Of a DNA stretch of 51,422 nucleotides, positions 17,329 through 26,932 are shown one piece after another. A model generated the notes under the pieces. The model made no database searches and was not told the origin of the DNA. It saw only the letters and a list, made by a program, of their open reading frames with translations. Origin of the DNA: an uncultured Bacilli bacterium (GTDB lineage: Bacteria; Bacillota_I; Bacilli_A; RF39; UBA660). Location: NCBI GenBank assembly GCA_934162265.1, contig CAKPHZ010000009.1:1-51422 (forward strand), in the 5' to 3' direction. A program made the position numbers and the translations under genes. The first letter of the stretch is position 1. Every line of letters begins with the position of its first letter.

Positions 17329-18288
17329 TTACCTACCCTTACAATATATTTTAGAAAATACACCTATTAGCCTAATATTACTTATGAACACAAAAATATT
17401 AATAATTAAACGATACTTAAAAGGTTCTCCTTTAGGAGAAAATATAGATAAATACTTATTCTTTTTATAATTTGGAATATTCTTCTCCAACCAACCAAAT
17501 AACTTATGATATTCTAATACAAAACTTTTTGATGTAGCAATTTTACCAGAATAAAGCAAATACCAAATAATATAACGAATTACATAATATTGATTTAGTT
17601 CTAAATTATAACTTTCTTTAACATTAATTAAATTTAATAACTCAATAATTTTAATTTCTTTCTTAAACCCTTTATGTGCAGTATTAGAGATAGAATTTGA
17701 ATTATAAAAATAATAATATCCAGAATAATCAATTACTTCAATTTTATTTGTAATATTATAAATCCTCAAATTAAAATAGACATCTTCACTACTATTAGTA
17801 TTTAAAAAAGAAATATTATTTTTTTCTAAAAAACTTTTTCTTATTATTCTACAATAAGGACCAGTAACAATATATTTAGAAAACTCTTCATTTTTTAATT
17901 TTAATACAAATTTAACTTTTCCATCAACAACTCGTTTATATCCACCAACTACAACATCATAATTACAATTTTTTATTTTATTATAATAAGTTTCTACATA
18001 ATCTGAATCAATATAATCATCTGAATCAATAAACATAACATAACTTCCTTTAGAAATTGAAATACCAAAATTTCTAGCCACAGCAGGACCTTGATTTTTT
18101 TGAGTAAAAATTCTTACTCTCTTATCTACTCGATATTTTTCAATAATTTCTAATGATTTATCTTTCGAACCATCGTTTATCAAAATTAACTCAAAATCTT
18201 TAAATGTTTGACTCAGTATACTATCAATACATCGATTAATAAATTTTTCAACATTATAAACAGGAACAATTATACTAACTTTTACCAT
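17329..18288 (-). CDS. GT2 glycosyltransferase, paralogue of the next gene
   Basis: A 319-residue family 2 transferase with VSIIVPVYNVEKFI, DFELILINDGSKDKS, GPAVARNFGIS and MFIDSDDYID (metal site). ATG 18288 is chosen because GTGAGG lies 6 bases before it; an in-frame GTG further out would use its own ribosome binding site as coding sequence. It shares the motif order and length of the gene 4 bases downstream, consistent with duplication and divergence of the C-terminal acceptor half. Donor sugar unknown. Confidence 0.9.
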   Translation of the reverse strand: MVKVSIIVPVYNVEKFINRCIDSILSQTFKDFELILINDGSKDKSLEIIEKYRVDKRVRIFTQKNQGPAVARNFGISISKGSYVMFIDSDDYIDSDYVETYYNKIKNCNYDVVVGGYKRVVDGKVKFVLKLKNEEFSKYIVTGPYCRIIRKSFLEKNNISFLNTNSSEDVYFNLRIYNITNKIEVIDYSGYYYFYNSNSISNTAHKGFKKEIKIIELLNLINVKESYNLELNQYYVIRYIIWYLLYSGKIATSKSFVLEYHKLFGWLEKNIPNYKKNKYLSIFSPKGEPFKYRLIINIFVFISNIRLIGVFSKIYCKGR

Positions 18289-18348
18289 TAAAAACCTCAC
18301 ATTTACTTATTATACATATAACAAAACTTAAATGTTAATAATTTTTTA

Positions 18349-19137
18349 TTAATCAATTTGATTAGACTTCTCACTATTTTTATATACATTAGTAAATAAT
18401 CTAGCAATTCCTTTAGGCCAAAATTTACAATAAATAGAATAATCTTCTTTCGTTCTTATTCCATTCTTTATAATATCAGTAGTAGTTGATTCTAAAGAAA
18501 TTCTATGCCCCATAAGTATTTTTTTATCATAAATAAATCTTCCCTTTAATCTACTCAATTTTTCCCAAGCAAACCAATCAACATTACACTGATAATCAGA
18601 TGTAAATATTTCTTTAGGACACCTTTTCACAACAAAAGTAACTGCAGGACAGCAAATTCCATTACCAAACCTTATTCCCCATCTCTTTATCAATTTAAAT
18701 TTAGAAATCTTATGACATCTTAAAGGAAATAACAAAATTCTCTTTATTCTTAAATTAGTATTACCACTTACTTTCTCTTCTTTTCTAATCTCATAATAAT
18801 CAGAAAACAAAATATTAGCATCAGGATATTTCAAATATAAATCCATCATTCTTTTAGAATAATTTGAATCATAAATATCATCTTGATGAGCAACCGTTAC
18901 AAGTTCCGTTTTACCAGTATGAATAGCAAAATCAAAATCTCCCCCAATATTAGTATGCTTACCAACAACAACATCTACTTTATATTTCTTAGCCAAATTT
19001 CTAATATATTCATTATCAGTAGTAGTAGCAATCACTACTTTGCTCTTATATTCCTGATTGCTTACTGATATCAAACACTCTTCTAAATAAGGGCTTTCTT
19101 TATAAGCAAGCACTACAAACGTATGTAAAGTTTTCAA
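18349..19137 (-). CDS. GT2 family glycosyltransferase, short type
   Basis: A 262-residue protein starting HTFVVLAYKESPYLEECL with TVAHQDDIYDSNYSKR (about 82), the equivalent of the GT2 metal site. It is shorter than its neighbours and has several Cys residues in the middle (GNGICCPAVTFVVKRC). The start overlaps the stop of the GT8 gene by 4 bases (ATGA-type coupling). Probably adds one sugar of the repeat or side chain. Confidence 0.85.
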   Translation of the reverse strand: MKTLHTFVVLAYKESPYLEECLISVSNQEYKSKVVIATTTDNEYIRNLAKKYKVDVVVGKHTNIGGDFDFAIHTGKTELVTVAHQDDIYDSNYSKRMMDLYLKYPDANILFSDYYEIRKEEKVSGNTNLRIKRILLFPLRCHKISKFKLIKRWGIRFGNGICCPAVTFVVKRCPKEIFTSDYQCNVDWFAWEKLSRLKGRFIYDKKILMGHRISLESTTTDIIKNGIRTKEDYSIYCKFWPKGIARLFTNVYKNSEKSNQID

Positions 19138-20129
19138 CTTTTTGCCTCCCTTTTTATTTTTTTCGAACGGTGTTTCATAAATTTAGGAATTAAAGCATTG
19201 ATAATATGATATCTTAAATTAGGAAAAGGTTTAGTAACAACATTAAAAATTGTCCAACAAACAAAGTAAAATTTCCAACCATTTTCCATATTCATTCCCT
19301 TCCAAGGAGTCATATCAAGATATTTCAAGTAATCATCTCTATATCTATGATGATTTCCAATTCTCCAAGGTCTTTCTTCTCCTAAATAATGAATAATACA
19401 AGGGTTCTTAACAGCATCTAAATAAACATCCTTTTCTATATAAGGTACACCATCCATTAATTTTTTCATAAATGAATAAGGATATTGATAAAATATATTA
19501 TAAAAATTATATTTAGGACTAACAGTTAATATTTCATCCTTCATTGAAGCATTTATAGCATCTTGATCATTAGCAAATAATTTACCATCATGTTCCCGAT
19601 AATAATCTATAATAATTTTAGACGCATTCATTTTACGAAACCTCTCTAAATTCATTAAAATAACCCCAGCGTTATAGTATGGATACTTTTCAAGTCCCAA
19701 ATCACATTTTCTTTTTCTATCGACTGTAGGTTCAATACTCATTGCAAAAGTTTTATCATTTAATTTAGTGTCCCATAATTCCTCTAAACATCCTCTAACA
19801 ATAGTATCACCATCTAAATATAATATTTTATTAATATTTTTAGGAATCAATTGATCAACCAATAATCTTGCCAATACAATAGGATTCCAACCAAAAGTAT
19901 CAAAATCAAAATCAAAATATTCATCTAAACTCTTTAATTCAATAATTTCAATATTCCTTTTATATTTAGAAACTAATTTTTTTAATAATTTCTTATTTTT
20001 TTCTTTGATTCCGTAAGAAATAAGAAAAAAAGTAATTTCTTTTATTGAACGATTATTTTCACAAACAGAAACAATTCCCGCTCCAACTTGAGGTACAAAT
20101 CCATCATTTAACGTATACATAATATTCAT
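19134..20129 (-). CDS. GT8 family glycosyltransferase
   Basis: A 331-residue retaining transferase. NIMYTLNDGFVPQVGAGIVS at the start, the DxD site in KILYLDGDTIVRG (about 102-114), YYNAGVILMNLERF, DQDAIN and a C-terminal H-Y-L-G-E motif with R-P-W define GT8 (LgtC/GlgA-like galactosyl or glucosyl transferases). The start at ATG 20129 is preferred: AAAGGA lies 9 bases upstream, while earlier in-frame ATGs lie on or beyond that site. GalE in the cluster would supply UDP-Gal, a common GT8 donor. Confidence 0.9.
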   Translation of the reverse strand: MNIMYTLNDGFVPQVGAGIVSVCENNRSIKEITFFLISYGIKEKNKKLLKKLVSKYKRNIEIIELKSLDEYFDFDFDTFGWNPIVLARLLVDQLIPKNINKILYLDGDTIVRGCLEELWDTKLNDKTFAMSIEPTVDRKRKCDLGLEKYPYYNAGVILMNLERFRKMNASKIIIDYYREHDGKLFANDQDAINASMKDEILTVSPKYNFYNIFYQYPYSFMKKLMDGVPYIEKDVYLDAVKNPCIIHYLGEERPWRIGNHHRYRDDYLKYLDMTPWKGMNMENGWKFYFVCWTIFNVVTKPFPNLRYHIINALIPKFMKHRSKKIKREAKS

Positions 20130-20236
20130 TTCATTCATTCCTTTCAAATTCAAATAAATTTCATTTTTTAATAAATTAAACAAAACTATAATATATTAAA
20201 TATATATTATAAACAAAAATAACACCATTAACAATC

Positions 20237-21475
20237 TTACAAATCTTTGCCTTTTTTATTTTTTTCCAATACATGTATAACATAAAGAAAATAAATAATA
20301 TACATTAAGCACAAAAAAGTCATTGTAATAAAATAAGATAGACAAGCACCCATAACAGCGAATCTTCGTACAAGAATTTTAGAAATTATTGTAACAAACA
20401 TGCTAGAAATTCCATAAAACAACAATTGTGAAGAATTTTTCCTTAAAGCTATTAAAACACTCGAAATAACAAAAATAATACCATATATTGTCGCACCTAA
20501 AATAATAATCATTAAATGAAGTAAATATTTTTTTAAAGAAATACCATAAATCAATTGTAAGAATGAAATACCAACTAAATAACAAAATATTTCTCCTAAA
20601 ATTCCTACTAATACAACTCCAAAAATTATATTAAAAGTTAATTTTTTTAATGCTGCATATTTATTTTTTACAACAATATCCGTAACTTTTGGTAAAAGAG
20701 GTTGAACAATAAATTGACTACATAAAATTAAAACCATAGCTGGCATAGAAATAATCCCATAAATGGTTTGAGAACTACTATTTAAAAAATCATCAATTGC
20801 ATACTTTGGTGCATTTAAAAGATATTGATTCAAAAATGTAAATCCAAAAACAGAAAAGCCACTTTTAAAAATAATTTTAACATTTTCTTTGTTTACTTTC
20901 TGTCTTTTATAAAAATTATGATAATTTTTATCATCATAAATAATCAAAATTAACAAATTTACTAAAATTAATCCAATAATGGAAAACAAAAAATTTTTTG
21001 TGATTACATCAATAATAGAAAAAATTAATATTCCAATTATTCCTTTCAAAAATAATGAAATACCAACTTTATATAACTCTCCATTTTTTTGAATGATTCC
21101 ATAAAAGCACTCTCCAATTGATTCAACAAGTCGAAAAATAACCAATAAAAATATAGCTAATACTTTCATTTTAGAATAATCTTTAAATAATAAATAAACC
21201 AATAAACATAAAATCATCATTATACTGGTTAAATATCTATGATATATAAAATCACTATCCGTTATACAATCATCAGTATTTGTGACTTGAAACGTTCTTC
21301 CAGAATAATTAGAAATAACTTGAAATAAACAAGCAAGAGAAAATGCAAAGGTAAATATCCCTGCCTCATCTACTCCATTAATTCTAGTAACAATTATCAT
21401 AAAAAACAAAGAAGTTACTGAATTAACTAAAGACCCAATCATATTCCAAGCAAAATTTTTTTTCATATTACTCAT
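20237..21475 (-). CDS. Wzx/GacK-like flippase (MOP superfamily)
   Basis: A 412-residue protein with about 12 membrane helices. The N-terminus MKKNFAWNMIGSLVNSVTSL and the NGVDEAGIFTFAFS segment are typical of polysaccharide-type MOP flippases. ATG 21475 overlaps the stop of the DUF2304 gene (ATGAGTAA) and has AGGG 9 bases upstream. Position beside DUF2304, GT2 and GT-C genes copies the gacI-J-K-L arrangement of group A Streptococcus, where GacK is the proposed Und-P-GlcNAc flippase. It may therefore flip a single-sugar lipid, not the whole repeat; that is inference. Confidence 0.85.
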   Translation of the reverse strand: MSNMKKNFAWNMIGSLVNSVTSLFFMIIVTRINGVDEAGIFTFAFSLACLFQVISNYSGRTFQVTNTDDCITDSDFIYHRYLTSIMMILCLLVYLLFKDYSKMKVLAIFLLVIFRLVESIGECFYGIIQKNGELYKVGISLFLKGIIGILIFSIIDVITKNFLFSIIGLILVNLLILIIYDDKNYHNFYKRQKVNKENVKIIFKSGFSVFGFTFLNQYLLNAPKYAIDDFLNSSSQTIYGIISMPAMVLILCSQFIVQPLLPKVTDIVVKNKYAALKKLTFNIIFGVVLVGILGEIFCYLVGISFLQLIYGISLKKYLLHLMIIILGATIYGIIFVISSVLIALRKNSSQLLFYGISSMFVTIISKILVRRFAVMGACLSYFITMTFLCLMYIIYFLYVIHVLEKNKKGKDL

Positions 21476-21818
21476 TATTTTTTTCCCTATCATTCATTTT
21501 CAAAATAGAAATTTCTTGAATCAATAATCTAATCTTTTTATCTTGATTAGAATTAATAACAGTATTAGTTATATTAATTATTACTAGTACCGCTATTAAT
21601 AATGATAAAATCATATTTGAAGCAGTCTTGAACCCCAAAAAATTAGTAATTGTATCTAACAAACCAGGAATTAGCATACACAAAATAAACAACAAAAACA
21701 TAAATATCCAAACAAGAGAATACTTAATATTAATTTTTTCATTTGCAACCAAGTGTATAATAAGAATAACAACAAAAATACTAAATAAACTAGCACATAG
21801 CATTAAATTAATACTCAT
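21468..21818 (-). CDS. DUF2304 small membrane protein (GacJ-like)
   Basis: A 116-residue protein with three membrane helices (about 2-22, 33-52, 66-88) and a polar C-terminus. The core KYSLVWIFMFLLFILCMLIP followed by GLLDTITNFLGF is the DUF2304 signature. In streptococci a protein of this type (GacJ) binds the Und-P-sugar synthase and raises its activity. Here it overlaps the GT2 gene upstream by 4 bases and the flippase gene downstream by 8, indicating strict co-expression. Confidence 0.9.
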   Translation of the reverse strand: MSINLMLCASLFSIFVVILIIHLVANEKINIKYSLVWIFMFLLFILCMLIPGLLDTITNFLGFKTASNMILSLLIAVLVIINITNTVINSNQDKKIRLLIQEISILKMNDREKNNE

Positions 21819-22549
21819 TTTTTCTTCACTCCTAACCCAAGAATCACAATAGATAAAATAACATTAACCATATAATATACATTCTTCCAAGCCTTAATAC
21901 TAGATACCCCATTTTCTCTTTCATTCATACTAACAGGAATTTCTTCAACATTATATCCTAATCTTAATACTTCAGTAGTAGATACAGGTTCAGGATATTC
22001 AACAGGATAATTATCCACAAACCTCTCAATTACTTTTTTGTTAGCAGCTCTAAATCCACTAGTAGTATCATAAATTTTTTTACCAGTTATTAATTTTATA
22101 AAGAAAGATATCAAAGTAATACCAATTCTTCTAGCTTTACTTGATTTAAAATTACTAGAACTTTTATCAATAAATCTAGAACCAATAACCATATCTGCTT
22201 TATTTTCTTTTATAGGTTTAATAATATCCTTTACATACCTTACATCATGTTGACCATCACCATCAAACTGAACAGCAACATCATAGTCATTTTCATAAGC
22301 ATATTTATATCCCGTTTGTACTGCTCCACCAATGCCTAAATTATGAACTAAAGAAATATGAGGAATATTATTCTCTATACATATCTCTTCAGTCTTATCT
22401 TTAGAACCATCATTAATTACAATAACATCATAATTTGTATTATGTTTTTTATTATAATCAATAATTTTTTTATAATTACTCAATACATTATCTTCCTCAT
22501 TATACGAAGGAACAATCAATAGAATTTTCATTTCATAATCTTTTTTCAC
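21815..22549 (-). CDS. Polyprenyl-phosphate GT2 glycosyltransferase (GacI/DPM1-like)
   Basis: About 244 residues. KILLIVPSYNEEDNVL, VIVINDGSKDKT, the metal site VQFDGDGQHD (about 87-96), VIGSRFID and SGFRAANKKVI define the dolichol-phosphate-mannose-synthase-like branch of GT2. It makes an undecaprenyl-phosphate sugar on the inner membrane face. One C-terminal helix (about 224-243) may hold it to the membrane. The start is uncertain: GTG 22549 has AGGAG 8 bases before it, but ATG 22531 fits the family start better with a poorer site. Confidence 0.9.
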   Translation of the reverse strand: MKKDYEMKILLIVPSYNEEDNVLSNYKKIIDYNKKHNTNYDVIVINDGSKDKTEEICIENNIPHISLVHNLGIGGAVQTGYKYAYENDYDVAVQFDGDGQHDVRYVKDIIKPIKENKADMVIGSRFIDKSSSNFKSSKARRIGITLISFFIKLITGKKIYDTTSGFRAANKKVIERFVDNYPVEYPEPVSTTEVLRLGYNVEEIPVSMNERENGVSSIKAWKNVYYMVNVILSIVILGLGVKKK

Positions 22550-22572
22550 ATTAAACACTCCTAACGCAACAA

Positions 22573-24132
22573 CTAACTTAATTTTTTCTTATATATTTTA
22601 TATATTAAAAATAAAACACATAAAATAACTCCAAGATAAGAAGGAATAAATGAAGGAATAGCGTATCTATCTATAACAGCACCAGTTATAACATGTAACA
22701 TAATATGCAAAAAACTAAATCCAAACAAAACTATACTTAAATTTAAAAATTTTTGTTCTTTTTTATTCTTACTCTTTATTCTTGAAATTATAGATATAGC
22801 CAAAAAAATTGGTAATAGTAAAAAAATAATTTTAAAAATATATTTATATACTAATCCTAGAATAATCATTGCATAATTTAAAAATTTATTAACAAAATTC
22901 TTTTGCTCATAACATTCCACACTTGCTCTCATATTAGGTAACATATAAAATATATTATCTTCTCCAAAATGATATGGTTTATAAGCTATTATTTCTAATT
23001 CTGTTGTAGATGAAAAATCTAATTGTCTTTTTGTATTATAATAAACTCCATCATCAGAAGTTGCTGAATATATATCTATTAATGATAAATAATTAACTAC
23101 ATATGAATCCAAAACCTTAATAGGATGTTTGCAAAAAAGATTAATTATATACTTAACAGCCTGTAAAGATGTAACGTTTTCGTCGTTAGTTTCAATATAA
23201 TCAGAATCAATTAATTTATCGTTATTATAAATATTTACAACCACATATTCTTTTTTATGTTGTTTTAACAATTTTCTCTCACTTTTTGAAAATTTAAGAC
23301 TATTTAAATATGATTGTTCATAAATTTCTGCAGTATTTTCTATTTTTACAAAATCCAATGCGCTTATTAATTGATTTCCTAAAGAATTAGATGGATTTCT
23401 AGTTGTGTTTGGATTATTACCAGTAGAAATTAAAATAAAATTCCATAAATTAATACTTAAAAATAAGCAACAAATACAAAATAAAACTGATAAACTTCTA
23501 ATGAAAAAATTTTTAAAATTTTTATAACTAAAAATACTAATAATATAGGCAATAATCATAGCAAAGAAGCCACAAGAAACATATGGTTGTTTTAAAAACC
23601 ATGAAAAAATTGTCAATAAAGAAAAGAAAATAGTATATAATATATATTTTTTCTTTTGAGAAGAAAAATTTAAATCAAGCCATAATATTGCCAAATACGA
23701 AGATAAAATAGCTAAAGTAATAGCAACATATTCAGTTAATAATGTATGATAAAAACCATATATAAAAGGATTAATAATGATAGAAAATAATATAGCACTA
23801 ATTATAACTTTAGTTTTTTTTAAATTAATTTTATTAAAAAAATAACATAATACTTTATAGCAAAATAATAAAAATAACAAATAATAACAAAAGGAATTCA
23901 TTAATAATCCTTGAGTAGTTTTTCCAAAAAGAAAATTGCCAACAAAAATTATGAAAGGAAAAACAGGACCACGCACAACATCCCATGTATTCCAAGGAAG
24001 AGACCCTTCAAATATATTTACATAGCTCATATAATGAGCACTATCCCAAAGAATAGTAACAGAATATTCAAAATAAAATACGGTAAGAAGAAAGAATAAT
24101 AAAAGAGGAATATACTTTTTGTACTTTTTCAT
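22573..24132 (-). CDS. GacL-like GT-C membrane glycosyltransferase
   Basis: A 519-residue protein with about 11 membrane helices. The first outer loop has TILWDSAHYMSYVN, with the acidic residue of GT-C enzymes, followed by WDVVRGPVFPFII. A large extracytoplasmic domain lies at about 240-390. It would transfer the sugar made by the adjacent GT2 onto the exported polymer, as GacL does for GlcNAc in streptococci. AAAGGT lies 7 bases before ATG 24132; the frame is open ten codons further without such a site. Confidence 0.8.
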   Translation of the reverse strand: MKKYKKYIPLLLFFLLTVFYFEYSVTILWDSAHYMSYVNIFEGSLPWNTWDVVRGPVFPFIIFVGNFLFGKTTQGLLMNSFCYYLLFLLFCYKVLCYFFNKINLKKTKVIISAILFSIIINPFIYGFYHTLLTEYVAITLAILSSYLAILWLDLNFSSQKKKYILYTIFFSLLTIFSWFLKQPYVSCGFFAMIIAYIISIFSYKNFKNFFIRSLSVLFCICCLFLSINLWNFILISTGNNPNTTRNPSNSLGNQLISALDFVKIENTAEIYEQSYLNSLKFSKSERKLLKQHKKEYVVVNIYNNDKLIDSDYIETNDENVTSLQAVKYIINLFCKHPIKVLDSYVVNYLSLIDIYSATSDDGVYYNTKRQLDFSSTTELEIIAYKPYHFGEDNIFYMLPNMRASVECYEQKNFVNKFLNYAMIILGLVYKYIFKIIFLLLPIFLAISIISRIKSKNKKEQKFLNLSIVLFGFSFLHIMLHVITGAVIDRYAIPSFIPSYLGVILCVLFLIYKIYKKKLS

Positions 24133-24139
24133 ATCAAAA

Positions 24140-26149
24140 CTACCTTTCATTTGTAAATTCATATAATTTCTGTACTATCTTTTTTATATGAATTCTAAAT
24201 CCTTTCGGAAATTTTCTACAAATTTTATATAATAAATTTTTTGGCTTATTATCTACTGAAACTTTAAATCTATTATCTAAAACCTTATTATATAAATCTT
24301 TTTCTTCATCATTTAATTTGACATTTTTTCTTTGAACCTCTTTTTCAAAATAAACAATAAATTCTTCTACTTTATTATCATAATCAAAACTAGACAAATT
24401 TTTTGTAATATTTTCTTTTATTTTCAAATAACAACTATTATTATTTATTAAAGCATCAATTTTTTGCATATAGGCATTTACATCATTAACTTCTTTAATA
24501 ATATAACCATTAATACCATCTTTTATATATTCATTTATACCACCAGAATCACTAACAACTACAACATTCCCTGCAGCCATAGCTTCTAGCGCCATCAAAC
24601 CAAAGCCTTCAGTAAGTGAAGCATCAATATATAAATCTGATTGTTGTAAAATTGAGGCAATTTCTTTTCTGGAGAAAGGTCCAAGATATTTATTAATTTT
24701 ATTATTATTAAAATAATCAAATGGAAATTCAATATATTTATTATTATATAAAACATTAATTTCTAAACCCTCATAAGAATTTAAAATAAGTTTCAAAATA
24801 TCTAATAAAATAAAATCTCCTTTTAAAGAATTATTTCTCAAAACAAAAGTAATAACTTTTAAGTTCTTAGAATGATTTACTTTATGTAATAAATCATAAT
24901 TTATTCCATTACTTATAACATAAGAATCAACATTAAATGTTTCATAATAACGTTTTTTTAAATAATTTGAAATTGTCAAAATATCATCAGGTAATTTATA
25001 ACTCAATTCAGCAACTCCATAATCATTACCATTTTCAAAGTATGGCTCATAACCTTGTGCATAATAAATTAATGGCACATTATATTTATTAGAAAGTTCT
25101 TTTGTAAAATAAGTTGACGAATAAATGGTTGAAACTATTTTTTTAAATTTATAATTATCAACTTCATTTACTTGTATTGGATTAAATAACATAATCTCAT
25201 CATATCCATTTGAAAAACCATATAAAACATTACAATCAAAATTATTAATAGTCAAATAATTAACCATATCAACAGCCATATGAACTCCACCAGCATTTTG
25301 AGAAAAGCCAATCAAATATATTAAAAACTCAAAATTTACTTTTTTATCATCTTCAGTCAATTTTGACATTATATATTTTATTGGATCATTTTTTTTGTAT
25401 AAATCCATTAATGTATTATACTCTTTTCCCCATCTATCAAAAAATATTTTTCTATTTTTATCTAATTTTTCTTGTTTTTCTTTCGATGTTCCAAAGGAAA
25501 CTTCAGCTTTATGAAATACATAGGTATCAATAGCAACTTTTGCTGTAAAGCCTGCTGCCATAGCCTTAAATTGATAATCTGTCTCTTCTCCATAACCTGT
25601 TCCATAAATTTCATCCAAATAACCAATTTTATTAATGCATTTTCTAGAAATCATCAAACAATTTCCAACAACTGTACAGGCATCAAAAGTTTTCCCTTTG
25701 AACTTTTTTTCCAATAAATTATTCATTTGTGAATAAGTATATCCTTCAAACATTTCTAACGTCAAATTAGCGGCATTACTAGATATAGGACAAATAAGCC
25801 CAATTTTTTCATCTTTTTCCATATGTGACATTAATTTACCAATAGTATTTTTTGAAATAATACAATCTGTATTAAGCAACAAAACATAATCAGCTTTAGA
25901 TTTTTGCATTCCTTTATTCGTCGATTTTATAAAACCTAAATTTTTTTTATTATTTAAAATTTCAATATTAGAATATTTTTGGGATAAATTTTTTAAACAA
26001 TTACATGTTAATTCGTCATCACAATCGTTTATTAGATAAACCTTATTTAATAATTCTGATTCTGTATTTTTAAAAATCGAGTAAACACATAATTTAACCC
26101 ATTCCGGTGATTTATAAACCGGAATAATAATATCGCACTTCTTTTTCAT
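24140..26149 (-). CDS. Bifunctional GT2-GT4 glycosyltransferase
   Basis: A 669-residue cytosolic protein. The GT2 domain (about 1-255) has CDIIIPVYKSPEW, VLLLNTDCII (metal site) and YLDEIYGTGYGEETDYQFKA. The GT4 domain (about 275-640) has FSQNAGGVHMA, a donor-binding SDLYIDASLTEGFGLMALEA stretch (E-x7-E-like) and VVVSDSGGINEYIKDGINGY. Such fusions occur in bacteria where one protein adds two sugars. Its start overlaps the ABC permease stop by one base. The start sugar donors are unknown. Confidence 0.9.
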   Translation of the reverse strand: MKKKCDIIIPVYKSPEWVKLCVYSIFKNTESELLNKVYLINDCDDELTCNCLKNLSQKYSNIEILNNKKNLGFIKSTNKGMQKSKADYVLLLNTDCIISKNTIGKLMSHMEKDEKIGLICPISSNAANLTLEMFEGYTYSQMNNLLEKKFKGKTFDACTVVGNCLMISRKCINKIGYLDEIYGTGYGEETDYQFKAMAAGFTAKVAIDTYVFHKAEVSFGTSKEKQEKLDKNRKIFFDRWGKEYNTLMDLYKKNDPIKYIMSKLTEDDKKVNFEFLIYLIGFSQNAGGVHMAVDMVNYLTINNFDCNVLYGFSNGYDEIMLFNPIQVNEVDNYKFKKIVSTIYSSTYFTKELSNKYNVPLIYYAQGYEPYFENGNDYGVAELSYKLPDDILTISNYLKKRYYETFNVDSYVISNGINYDLLHKVNHSKNLKVITFVLRNNSLKGDFILLDILKLILNSYEGLEINVLYNNKYIEFPFDYFNNNKINKYLGPFSRKEIASILQQSDLYIDASLTEGFGLMALEAMAAGNVVVVSDSGGINEYIKDGINGYIIKEVNDVNAYMQKIDALINNNSCYLKIKENITKNLSSFDYDNKVEEFIVYFEKEVQRKNVKLNDEEKDLYNKVLDNRFKVSVDNKPKNLLYKICRKFPKGFRIHIKKIVQKLYEFTNER

Positions 26150-26922
26150 TATAATTCCTCCGCAAATCTCTTCTTTAATTTATCAAATATTTTATAACCT
26201 ATCATTAATATAACCAAACATACTACAAAAACTATACCAACATCAAACATATTAGGTATTTTTTTATCATACAAAATTGTTCGATAAAATCCAATAATAT
26301 GAAACATTGGATTTAATTTGAAAATAGGTAATACCCTAGCTGGAATCATATCAGTTGAATATACTATTGGACATAAATAAAACATTAACATCATAAATAC
26401 ATTTAATAAATACTCAATATCCCTTACATAAACAGTAATAGATGAAAAAATAAACGATAATCCCAATTGTAATATATATTGAATTAAAACAATAATTGGT
26501 AACACTAAAATAGAAATACTAAAGCCAACTCCACTTATTAATAAAGCAGCAAATACTATAATTCCTGTTATTAAAAAATTTAACAAATTACTAGTAGCTG
26601 TACTAATAGGTAAAATTTCTCGTGGAAAATATACCTTCTTTATTATACCAGCATTTGTAACAATTGAAGCTGCACTTTGTAAAACAGTAGTATTGAAAAA
26701 ATTCCAAGGCATCAATGCCACAATCAAAAATATTATATAATTATCTACATTATTTTTTAAGATAAAGGGAAATACCAATGAATATATTAATAATTGAAAT
26801 AAAGGATTTAAAAAGCTCCACAAAACTCCTAAAAAAGATTTTTTATATTTTCCTCTAAACTCCTTTTTTATAGAAGTTTTTAGGAATTCTCTATATTTAT
26901 ATAATTCTTTAAAAAAATTCAT
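26149..26922 (-). CDS. ABC-2 polysaccharide export permease (Wzm/TagG-like)
   Basis: A 257-residue membrane subunit with six helices. REFLKTSIKKEFRGKYKKS then FLGVLWSFLNPLFQLLIYSL is the N-terminal signature of the TagG/RfbA/Wzm branch of ABC-2 permeases. AGGAGG lies 5 bases before ATG 26922, which puts it 10 bases after the ATPase gene. With the ATPase it forms the likely exporter of the undecaprenyl-PP-linked polymer. Confidence 0.92.
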   Translation of the reverse strand: MNFFKELYKYREFLKTSIKKEFRGKYKKSFLGVLWSFLNPLFQLLIYSLVFPFILKNNVDNYIIFLIVALMPWNFFNTTVLQSAASIVTNAGIIKKVYFPREILPISTATSNLLNFLITGIIVFAALLISGVGFSISILVLPIIVLIQYILQLGLSFIFSSITVYVRDIEYLLNVFMMLMFYLCPIVYSTDMIPARVLPIFKLNPMFHIIGFYRTILYDKKIPNMFDVGIVFVVCLVILMIGYKIFDKLKKRFAEEL

Positions 26923-26932
26923 ATTATCCTCC

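Noticed and set aside
24140..26149. Plus-strand open frames opposite the GT2-GT4 gene and other transferases
   Set aside because: They have poor ribosome sites and lie antisense to well-supported genes.
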